Origin: Chlorops oryzae | Lineage: Eukaryota; Arthropoda; Insecta; Diptera; Chloropidae | Direction of reading: 5' to 3' | DNA: 64,000 nt | NCBI GenBank assembly: GCA_020466095.1 | Contig: CM035806.1 | Span: 131,574,422-131,638,421, forward strand | Part shown: piece after piece, positions 34,425-46,100 of the stretch | Position numbering within the stretch: position 1 is the stretch's first letter | Layout of the letters: the number at the start of each line of letters is the position of its first letter | Translations under genes and position numbers: made by a program | Notes under the pieces: model-generated | What the model saw: the letters and a program-made list of their open reading frames with translations, nothing else | What the model was told of the DNA's origin: nothing | The model's database searches: none

Positions 34425-34852
34425 TAGGAATGCACCGAATATCAATGCCGATATATAAACGATACATAGGGTGTCTGCCGATATATTGTAGCCGAAGGTA
34501 TTTCAATTGCTGTAACAATAAATATTCCTTTCTAATATATGTTCATACTAATAATGTCGTAGCTAATTAAATCAATTTAAAGACACTGAATCCGAAAAGA
34601 AAGGATTCCTCATTCTTTCACACAACAATTTCTTTTCCGACAGACATACTATGTTTACGTGTGTCTTTGAAACGTGTTTGATCAAAACGTGATTGATGTT
34701 AGTAACTCAGAAGTTCATTATTTTATGAAAAAAAAAAAAAAAACTTTTGAAGAAAAATTGGGGGACATTTTTTTTTTATTTCGCATACGATATCGTATTC
34801 GGGATAGGCGATATATTTGTTATCGCCAAAAGGACATATCGATCCATTCCTA
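34425..34852. mobile_element. 428-bp hAT-type MITE
   Basis: The left end TAGGAATGCACCGA and, in inverse, TAGGAATGGATCGA at the right are flanked by TTTTCAAT and ATTTCAAT (seven of eight equal). CGATATAT words are enriched near both ends. It carries no coding sequence. Confidence 0.75.
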
Positions 34853-35032
34853 ATTTCAATGACTGGAGACATATTATTCAATTATGATTGAAGAAATAAA
34901 TAATAAAAATATATTTGGTACTAACTTCTGAAATTGATCATATCAATGTCGTTTTAAATGCAGTAAAGTGCGATATCGATAAGTCGAGAATGATGTCGGA
35001 CAACGTATGAACAATAAATGAGCTATTTTATA

Positions 35033-35035
<3 letters not shown>

Positions 35036-35091
<56 letters not shown>

Positions 35092-35139
35092 TATTATTAT
35101 TATATTATTATTATTATTATTATTATATTATTATTATTA

Positions 35140-35224
<85 letters not shown>

Positions 35225-35228
35225 TATA

Positions 35229-35275
<47 letters not shown>

Positions 35276-35312
35276 TATTATTATTTATTATTTATTATTA
35301 TTATTATTATGG
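35036..35312. repeat. (ATT)n microsatellite, about 275 bp
   Basis: Nearly pure TTA/ATT triplets with a few one-base phase slips (for example at 35090, 35102 and 35225). The phase slips are what collapsed long-read error or slippage would give. Any open frame through it is an artefact. Confidence 0.95.
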
Positions 35313-36726
35313 CTGTATGTAAGCTGTGAATCAGTCTATGTGAAAGAACTTAGATTGATTGTACTATGCGCGTGATTGAAACAAATAATTCTGACTGCGA
35401 CTCTTGATTTGTTAGATTTGTTCTATTACTATTCGTACATCAGTCATACACACATATGTATATATCGGCCGAGTTCAATATATGGTAACAAGAGCACAAA
35501 AAACTGAATAGAACTCAATACATCGCAATAGAACAAATCCAACAACAGCAGATGACACACGAGTTGAATTGCGTGTAGAAACGAGATATAGATGCAGATG
35601 CAAAATGCCCTTTCGGTCCATTTATCTGGGCCTTTGTCTGTTGGGAATACACAAATAATATAAATTGTATATAAATATCTGTGGAAAAATGTAGCATGAT
35701 AAATAAACGTGTATTTTGCCTCGAAAATCACGAAAACTCGTAAATAAAAAAGGCTAAAATTTTAATGATTTAAATTTTGTATGAACAATTTTATACTTTT
35801 GCTCTTTCTCAATCTTTTGACTTTTAAGGGAATGCCGCAATTATGTGTTCTTAATTTTTGATCGAAATTATCTAAACCTCTTTTGAAAAATGCATTTATA
35901 GATAATATATGAATAAGTGTCTTTTTTTTCTAAAATCAAATGAATGACTTAAAAAAGACGATATATATATATATACATATGTGTGTATATATATCTATAT
36001 GTATGTGTGTGTCTGTCAAAATAATACAGGGAGAAAGCAGCCTTCTAAGTACACAAGAAAGTTGACCATTCCTTCATAGAGAACTACTCAGTTCCGAATA
36101 TCATTTTTACAGCATCGCTTTACGATTGGTAACAAATATAAGACCGACTTAAAAAAAAATTAATTAATTTAAAAAAATAACAATACATATACATAGAATT
36201 ATAAAAAGGAAATATATTAAAAGCTAATTTTGATTGAAATAGATTTTTAAGCCGCCCACAAACGTTTCAAGAAATCTATATACTGGTTACAACAAAAATA
36301 AGATATGAAAAAATGTTAAAAACTGGGAATCTGTTTGTCAACTAAGCTACAGACCGAAATTACCCATAGTTTTAAACTGGGATTCCACTATCTGCGCAAT
36401 AGCACAATCTGCGCAAATAGCACAATCTGCGCCGATTTTTATCGGGCCAAATCGGCAAAAATTTCACACAATTTCCACAATCACTGTTGAAGCTCACATT
36501 ATCGTCGCATATTGTCAAAAAGATATCGGGGAACAATAAAATGGGGACAAATTCTTTTATTCGTTTAGAAATTAAGGCCGTTCCTCCGTCTCGTTGTCTA
36601 TTTTGCCTTCAATTCTGATGAAAATTATGAATCTATTTTTCGAAGCGTCAGGTTCAGCTGTTCTTATATTTTTTTGTTTTTTTTTTTTTGTTGATCCTTT
36701 ATTATTTTGAGGAATAATGCTGCTTA

Positions 36727-36934
36727 CAGACTATTTCATTTAACTGATTTTAGCTGCTGTGATTTTAGCATTTATCGCTGCATTTCACCTGAATTTAGCT
36801 TCCTTAAATGCAGAAATAAAATCATGAGTTTAGCTGTTTCATATTGCAACACTTTCGTTTTTGGTGCTAAATGGAGATTTTAATTTATATGCTAAAATCA
36901 CAACAGCTAAAATCAATTAAATACAATAGTCTGA
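36727..36934. mobile_element. 208-bp MITE in the 3' flank of Gug
   Basis: CAGACTATTTCATTTAACTG at the left is matched in inverse at the right (CAGACTATTGTATTTAATTG). The pairing continues through ATTTTAGCTG and GTGATTTTAGCAT. It begins about 80 bp downstream of the Gug stop on the minus strand, so it probably lies in the 3' UTR. Confidence 0.75.
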
Positions 36935-37014
36935 AAGCGGCATAAGCTTTCTCTTAAGTATAGTCATGTATCGGTCAATTCCGATTTGTTTGTCGGTGCT
37001 TTCTATGCTTTCTG

Positions 37015-37156
37015 CTATATTCTTAGCAGAGTCGTTGCTTTCAGTTGCTGATTTGAGGTTAATTCCGCTTGTGGAATGGGAACGTTTTCTTTGGTAAAAG
37101 CTGTGGTCGCAGCTGCAAACCAACCAGCTGCTGCGACCAGCTGTCTCTGTCTCTGT
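37015..37156 (-). CDS. Gug: Gug exon 14, C-terminus (tentative)
   Basis: The acceptor ATCGTCTGAG at 37157 puts the frame into [20 protein letters not shown] and on to TAG at 37015-37017. Phase agrees with exon 13 and there is no other plausible terminal exon nearby. However, the acceptor has a poor pyrimidine tract and I do not recognise this tail from other Atrophins, so the end is less certain than the rest. Confidence 0.55.
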
Positions 37157-40100
37157 CTCAGACGATGTAGATTTTTTTTTACTTTGTGAGCGGGATAGCT
37201 GGATGCACGAATGTAAACAAAAATGTCAGTTTCCAGATCAAGATTTGTTAATTGATTCAACTTGTTGGGAGGCTTCACAGAAAACCGGTGAGTCAGTCGA
37301 ACAGACGACGCGATCGACACTCGAAATCCATTGAGTCTGGATGACTGATCTCGCAGTCCAACTTTATTTATTAGAACGTAGATTCGGTAGTTGTTCACTT
37401 TCTAGGAGCGGCCAGAACGCAGCCGACGCACAGTAGTGCCTCTGATCTTGTTGACACCGATATATGGATTTTAAGAAACGTTTGTCAACTGCTTTATATA
37501 ATGAAGACTACCCAATGCTCGAAAGGATCGGCTGTACTAGATTGAAGAACAAATCAATTCTGAAGACCGTAACTTGGTCCTGGAGATCGTGAACCTCAGA
37601 ATAGTTTTCAGGCTTTTTTGTTTTTTCTCCATGAAACGGGGTTTCATGTATATTTAAAACATTTCAGAAAGAATTGCAAAAAAAAATAAATGGCTTCTAC
37701 TTCTTTTCATAAAATATCCGATCGCCAGAAATTATAAAAAAAAAAAAAATCCCGGTTCTCAGAACAATCGATAGCCGAATAGCCGAATCCTTCGAATAAA
37801 CAATATATCATATATAAACTAAATCATAAAATATAAATACTGAAGCGTTTTAATGACTCACCTAAAGTATTGATCGTGCAAAGACTGTCGCTGGAACTCA
37901 GCAGCCTGCAAATACTGAACATATGTAATTAATAAAGTTTTATATTAACACAAAAAATGGAGAACCTGAAGTTGGTCGGCATATGACATTCGCAGCAGAA
38001 CTTCCGAATGGGGTTCTCTAGACATAAGCATATTTGGACGTGGATATTGGCCAACATTCGCTTTAGAAAAAGAAAAAAGAAAAAAAAAAAAATTAGAGCA
38101 TGAGAGAGGCTATTCCGACATAATTTACTGCATAAAATGAAGGAAAAATGAAATTTTGTACAACATATATCGAATCTTTTTTTTATATTTTTTTTTTTGT
38201 AATATACAGAAATAGAGACTACAGAGTGTTTTTCCTAATTATGTTATGCAATACAAACTCACGTGGCAGTTGAAATCCGGCCTCCGGTGGTTGCGGCTGT
38301 GAAGGCAAAGGCAAATGTAAATGAGTATGAGAATGTGCATGATATTCTCTCGTCAATCGTATCTGAAATTTTAGATTTTTCAAAAACATAGCGAATCGTA
38401 GTCTCTGTTCATTTCAAGTAGTGTGTTTTTTTTTTCTTGTTTATTTTATATGCTTAAAATTTAAAACAATTACATTAGGCATATAAAAAATGTTAACGTT
38501 CAATATAAACTCATTCAAAGCATGAACCTGGCGAATTGTTAAAAACATATGATGTTAATGAATGCAACATAAGAAATATATGTTTTAATCTGAAGTTAAT
38601 AGAATTTTTGCAATGAGGAAATGAAGATAAAAATAATAAAATTATAATAAAATAATCGATCGCTGTTCGATCGGTGTTTGATCGACACTCAATTAATGTT
38701 AAATCGACATTCCATACATTGATTAAAATTCGATACAATGCTCGACTTTCGATCGCTATTTGATCAAACATCGATCGATGTTTGACCGACATACGATCGG
38801 AGTTTCATTCGTTAAAACATCTTCTTATTAACAAGAATGTTTCAGTGGAACAAAATGATTTGATTTCGATCAAGACGAATTTTTCTAATAGAATTCAAGT
38901 GAGCCTAAAATGCGTAGGAATGTGTTAATATATTTTAAAATGAATATTAGCGTTCTTATTTTTTATTTTCTTTAACTGCTGATTTGATATTGCCTCTTGT
39001 TATCATTTACCCATGATGCATGTGTAATTGTGTCAAAAATGATATGATTAACGAAACAAAATCAATTTGATAAATAAGGCTATGAATACAGAGTTTCACA
39101 CATAACAGAGAAACGATAATAATAAAATGGCGATGATTGGAACACACGCACAGCCATACTTGTGGTTAATTCGCATATTCTGTTTTTTAACGTTCCAAAT
39201 ACGATTGAAGGAATGTTTTTTTGGTTTTTTTTTTTTTTTTGAATTTTTGAATAGTTTTTTATAAGGCGTGAATATAAACGCATAGAGTATTTTGACAAAT
39301 TCAATAACGACATACACAATGTATTATTATTTGAAATGATTATCTAAATGTAAGCGTGTATTTCACATACCATATGCTCTCCGGGATCCATGCCCACATG
39401 ATGTGGCGGTGGCAAGCCCAAGCGTTCTCGTTCCATTTGGGATATCGCTGCTGGATTTGCATATAGCGGAAATTGTGATGGGTGAATGCCGCTGCAAAGA
39501 AAAAATTGATAATTGAAAAAAAAAAAAAAAATGTTTTCGAGAAGGTAATTTTAACATACCGTCGATAATACTCCATCCAATGTGGATCAAGTCTCGATTG
39601 ACTGGCTGCGGCAGCTTGTGCGTTTTTGATTTCCTCCAATTCTCTACAAAGCAAAGGTTTTAATCAATAAAAAGTGAAGAAAAGAAAAGATAAAAAAGTA
39701 TTAAAAAATATATAGATAGAAAAAACTGTGCAACAAAAAAATATAAAGCTTTAGGGCCGTTTGCTTATGTTCTGGTTAAAGCTCTTGCGTAAGATATCCC
39801 CTGAAATTGTCAGAATTTCCACACAAATTTTTTGATTTGTTTTTTGGACCGAAAAGCTTTATCAGGACAATAGCAAACGGTCCGAAATGTTATAAGATTT
39901 AACGTGCTTTTAAATCCTTCGATGAATTTTACTAATTTTTTTTTTTTGTACTTTTTTCTCATGTGTGCTCTTCACGATTAATTTGTATTTTAAAATTAAA
40001 GTCTAAACTTGAATGTTTCATTGCCCAAAAAAGGGTTTCTCTTGCTGGGAAGGATGTAAAAGCAATGGGAGCTTTCAGTTGGATTATTTGGGAATTATGG

Positions 40101-43100
40101 GGCAATAAATTATAATGATTGTGACGACGACGGTAATTTAACTGAACTTGTTTTTTTCCTTTATTCAACTAGTTTTATCAGTGAAATCCCCTCATAAGTT
40201 GACATTATCATAAAAGCACACATCCTTACGAGTTGATAGATTTCGTTAAACGAAATATTTTTCATTTTTATCTGAAGAAATTGAACTCACAGCATGGGCA
40301 CTTTCACAAGTCGAGAAAATTTGATTGACCATTCGTGTGGTTTCAGGAGGGACTTCACTGTATACTAATTATGTTTATTAAATTTGAAGCGTTTAAAATT
40401 TATTTTGATAAGATCGAATTGAATTAAAATATTCCAATTATTAATTCGATTAGGAATGCACGCAATAGCGTTTTATTTCCGATATTTGAGGTGTGACAAT
40501 TTAACGCTCTAATACCACAATAAAATTTTTTTTTGAAAAATATAAAAAAAATCAGTAAAACGAATCTTATCAAATGATTTTTTTTATTTAAAAAAAATTT
40601 TTTTTCAAATATTTTTTTTATTTTTTAAATTAATTTTTTAATTTTTTAAAATTATTTTTTTAAATTACTTTTTTTAAATTTATTTAAAAAAAAAATGTTT
40701 TTTCATTTATTTGATTTTTTTATTACATACTTATTTTTTTTAAATATATTTTTTAATTTATTCGAATAAAGTCCGTCTAGAGATTGAAGCAGGAATTAGA
40801 GGGTTAACTATTATTTTCAGTCTTCTTTTTAAAAATTTTTCTATTTATTGGGCCGTATAATATGAAGTGAATTAATTTAATTTTTTATAAGAAAAACGTT
40901 TCTGTTTTTAATCAAAGTACAGTATTCCCCGGATATAAGAACCGTGTAAAATGCACGCAAAATAGTGCTTATAAGCGGGGGGCTTCTTGTATGCACACAA
41001 GAAATCAACACAAGTTTGCCATTTTAACGGTGGTTCATTTATTCCCCTGCTGTAAAAGCTTGTGTCCGAGAGCTCAAAAATTCGTCAAAGGCACCCTTGG
41101 CGGCTCGGCGGAGCTAAATATTTTCCTTACCAAAAAGTTATCCAAGATTCGATAAAAGTGGTAGTCAGTGGGTTCTAGGTCCGGTGAATATGATGGATTA
41201 ACAAGGTTTTCCAAATTCAACTCCTGCAGATTGGACACAATCATTTTTGCAGTATGTGGTCTAACGTAGTCTTGCAATAGTATGGGAGACATTTAATTGA
41301 CCAATTTACTGTTTCACTGCTAGCTTTTCAATCATATCGTCAAGTTGTCTGCCATGATCGATTCCCTTTCCCCCTGGTTTTATAACGCCATAGTGCATAA
41401 CTCCTCCACAGGACCGCCAAACACCAAACAGTTACCATGAGTTTCTTTTGATGGATATCTCGTTTCGGCTGATGTTTTGGGGCCTCATCTCGATCCAGCC
41501 ACTGCGATGAACGTTCACGGTTGCCATAAACGATCCACTTTTAGTCGCATGTAACGATTCGATTCAAAAAAGCTTAAGTTTTATGGCGACAGGGCAGTGA
41601 ACGGCATGAAAAGCTTTTAATGGTATTATACGAGAGTGTTCTCAGTGTTTCATTTCATACTACACGGCCCATAATTAAGATTTGTTGCTATGATAGGATT
41701 CCCAAAATGTTAAAATTTCTAAATAAATATTGTTTATTTTCGTATCGAAAATAATAACGAACCCGAACATCGTTAGTTGGCAAATAAAATATTAACTCAA
41801 CTTATATTCCGTTTAAGACTCCCTAGCTGTATAGCTAGCTTTCGGCACAAATGTTCACTTTACAAGTATCGGATTAGTGTCGAAAGTCACAAACACATTC
41901 CGATGCATCCCTAACTTTTATAATTGAAAATTTTGATCGCCGTAATTTAGGACAAACGCAATTAGTTTTCGGAAAAACTATATTTTTTAAACCTAGGAAT
42001 ATATTTATATATATCTTTATAATATGGTTGTGATGATGGGATTTCGAGTGAGGATTGGAAATTTTTAATGTTCTATGAAATTTTTATTTTCGAACTGTAC
42101 CTCTCTCTACTATACATTGGCCCCATTGGGTGATGATATGGTACCATCTGTTCAACAGGGCTGAAATAATGGAAAAAGATTTTTTGGTTTTTTTTTTTTC
42201 AATTATTTCAAAACATTTGAACGGAAATCGTTTATAAATAAAATTATTATTATATTTTTTTTTTTAGTTTCAAGTAAGCTCACTGCAACAGTAATGAAAA
42301 ATGTTATTTAATTTTTAAGCTTTTGAAAATCTTTTTCATTTCTAATTAAAATATTTTTTGATCAAAAATGCCATAAATCACTAACGCTGCAGAGGCTTTG
42401 ATATTTGAAAGGATTGAAAAATTAATAAAAACCGTTAAATAATAGAAATTTGTTTAGATTTAAGGGTGGTCTTACTTTGGTAAGTTTCACACATACATAG
42501 ATTGAAATAACGTACTGAATATAATCAATGATTAACTGATATAAAGAAAAGCTTTTCAAGATAGTTCGAGACATATCGCTGTCGTCACTAAATAAGTAGA
42601 TGCCGTCAGCTTTGTTCTCAGCCATACGTTCGCCAATTTTGCGATCGGAGGAATACTATGTCTATGTCTGATTCATTTACTGTCAAAACTTCTCCTATAG
42701 CATTTTTAGTAACAACTGTTACTAATCGTTCATTGTAATCGCTGTAATTTAAAACATCAGGACCACCCTATAATCTAATCAAATCGTTTAAATTTCGTTC
42801 AATTTATCAAATTTTGATAATCAAAAATTATTTCTCAGCCAAAATGGATATCCAAAAAGTAAAGAATCGACATAATTTTTTTTTAAATTTCCCTCTTCGG
42901 GGGAATCGAACGAACTCAAACTGAGTTTTTAGGTGGTTTAACTTACCTGAACGCCACGTGCGGACGCGCATACTCAGAGAGTTGGCGTAAAGCTGGCGTA
43001 TCTGCGTATTGTGGCTTTAATTCTGCCTTCATTTTCGCTTGCTGAGCAGCTTGTTGAGCAGCAGCAGCTTGTTGTTGTTGCTGCTGCTGCTGTTGTTGTT

Positions 43101-46100
43101 GTTGCTTTAATTGGAAATAAAAAGTTGAAAGGAAATTTGAAAGTTATTTCGTAATTTAAAAAAAAAAAAAAGTAAGGATGTACCTGTCGTCGCTCCCTTT
43201 CCTTTTCCGCTAATTTTCTATCACGTTCCTCACGTTTCCTTGCCAATTTTGAATCGGCCACCGGTTTGAATATTAGATCCGTTCTTGTACACGAGTTGTA
43301 GTCTCCACGATCAATGTGACGTACGAATCTGTGAGAAACGAAATGATTTATTAAAATTATGAATTCTCATAGAACACTGGCCAGTCCAATAGCAGTACAA
43401 ACGTACATAGCCGACTGCGATCGATGGCATTCGGTATCATCTGGCTTCGCTTCGGGACTTGGTCCTCGGGGTATATTGTGCGTGGGGCTTGGTATTTCTG
43501 GCTCTGGATCAGGTTCGATATCGATAGGCACTGAATGAGGAAATGAAAATGAAAAATAGTTAATAAATAAATAAATAAAAAATGAGTAATGGAAACCTAA
43601 TCCATTGCGCTCACATGCTTAATGACCAAACAATGGCTTCAATTTGTCATTTAAAAGGCAATAAGTTTTTAATTGGCAGCTTACAGAATTTTTTTTTTTT
43701 TTTTTTTTATTGTGTGGTTCATACTTACATGGCTCAGTTGGGTGATGTGGGCCGCCGAGGCCAACGTTTGCCGAATGCGCATGGGCGCGCAGTGCGTCCA
43801 TGTGTGATGTTGGTTTGAGACCATGCGGGTTGCCGTCTTGGAAGGGAGACGCATGCGAGGGCGGTGGATAACCACTCAAATGTGAGCCGGGATATCCTGC
43901 TGGCGGCAAGCCAGTCGGTGTTCCCTGTCCGCTACCCAGAGGGCCGTTGTTGTTACTACCTTGTGGTGTCTTTGGTGTTGGTGGCTTATTTTGTTGGTGC
44001 TGATGCTGGTGTTGATGGTGCTGATGTTGATGCTGCTGCTGCTGCTGTTGTTGTTGTTGTTGTTGTTGTTGCTGATGTTGATGCTGCTGGTGTTGTTGCT
44101 GCTGCTGTTGCTGCTGCTGCTGTTGTTGTTGTTGTTGTTGTTGTGTTGTTGTTGTTGTTGTTGTTTGAGTTGATGCGCAGCGGCAGCAGCTTGCTTTTCG
44201 GCAGCTACAACACTCGGATCATCGGGACGCGTGGGAGGCGGTGGTCCTGGAAGTCCTGGGTGATGCGCTCCCATAACCGACGCCGGATCTAATGGTCCCG
44301 TAGGCGGTGGTGGCTTCATATAAGCCGCTGGAAAGCCCGGTCCGTATGGTCCGTAGCCGTAAGGAGAATTAAAAGGATTATGATGATGCGGTGAATAGAA
44401 CATTGACGGATGTAACAATGGATGCGGATACGGTGACTGGCCAGGATGGACACCGATTTGTGCGATACCACCCCCCGGTGCGATTAATGGTAACGGCAGT
44501 GGCATTTGAGGATGACGTATCACTGGCGGAGAAGCGCCTGGTCTCAGATGTGGCGGTGGAGACGTTCCAAGTCCACGCTGACCCGGTTGTCCGTACATCT
44601 TGCTCAATGGACTAGCCATCAGAGCGGAAGCACTAGATACGGGAGGAGGTGTCATATGCGGAGATTGTTGCCTCAGAAGCGCATGTCGATCGCGTTCGGC
44701 AACTGCTGCAGCTGCAGCTGACAGCGCCGACGACGAGGGATGATGGCTGAGGGGACTTTGAGGCACCGGATGCAATGGACTCTGCCGACTGAGACTACCG
44801 ACACTTGAGGCAGGCGAAGCAGAACGATGTGCAACTGACGACGAACCAGAATTACTGCTGTTCACAGGTCCATTCGTTCCTATTATGCTCACACCAGTGT
44901 TTGGTCCTTGAACGTTGGGACTTGCGCGGCTAAATGCTGATGATGGCACCGTGTTGGTATTCGTCAGAGAGCTTGGAACGGATGTGGACGTCGTGGAAGA
45001 ATGGTTGGTCAAGGAGACGGCCGCCGAAGAATGTGTTGGCGGCTGAACTGCATGGCTTGGCGGTGTTCGACGACTGAGCGCTGACTCTGGTAGACCGCTC
45101 AGGGAGGGTGGACCGGCCAACAAAGCAATCGGTCCTCCTCCTTGCCCTAATGCAGCCATTGAGTGCGACAGCATTGGATGACCAGGATGCCCGACGGCTG
45201 CATGCGCTGGATGGCCTGGAGGTAGGTGTGCCAAATGGGGATGAATCGGCAATGGATGTCCAATCAATCCAGGCGGTGGATTTCCAGCGAGGCCAGGTAG
45301 CGGGGACGTACGATGTGAGTGCGGCGACTGTTGCGGAAGAGAAGACCCCTGCGAAGTTGGCAGCGGTTCTCGGTTCTGTGACGACATCAGTGGGCCGCTG
45401 TTCCTTTCATCGTGCAAGCTGCGCGGTTGCGGCTGCTGTGCTGGGGATGGTGTCCGAACGGTGCCTACGTTAGGTTGCGAGAGCGTATGTGACGGTGGCG
45501 GTGGAGGTCCTGATCGGGGATCGTGTCCTTGAAGCGAAAGCGGGATGGGTGCATGTGGGTGCAATGAAGGCAGATCTGGATGAGGACGATGCAATTGCTG
45601 CAAGTGCCCTGCGGACAAATGCTGCGGATGTAGGCTGGAGGAGGGTGCCACTGTATTTAGCGGTGGAGGAGCACCAACCGATGACGGTTGCATTGCTGAT
45701 GTTACAATAGGTAGGCCTGTGGGTGGGCCATTCATTTGGCTACCGCTGTTCTGAGTCGGTGTGGGATGATGCAGCGACGATGATGGTGCTTGACCCGGAG
45801 GCCCTGATGATCCAGATGTCATGCTTGACGGGAGCGGATGGAGCGAAATCGGCGGTCCATGGGATGACACCAAATTCTGCGGATGCATACCTGGTGGCAA
45901 ATTCCCTCCAGCTGGTGATGGATGTGGCGATTGGAACTGTTGCTGCTGGTGCTGATGCTGTTGTTGTTGCTGTTGTTGTTGCTGCTGTTGTTGCTGTTGT
46001 TGTTGTTGTGTTGTTGTTGCTGCTGCTGTTGTTGTTGTTGATGCTGCTGCTGCGATAGTGGTTGTGAGTTGCTATTGCTACCCTGACTATCTTGCCCAGG

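Noticed and set aside
35018..35329. Tyr/Ile/Leu frame of 103 codons
   Set aside because: Translation of the ATT microsatellite.
43961..46058. Plus-strand open frames rich in Leu/Val/Asp opposite Gug exon 4
   Set aside because: They are antisense translations of CAG/CAA repeats and have no motif of their own.
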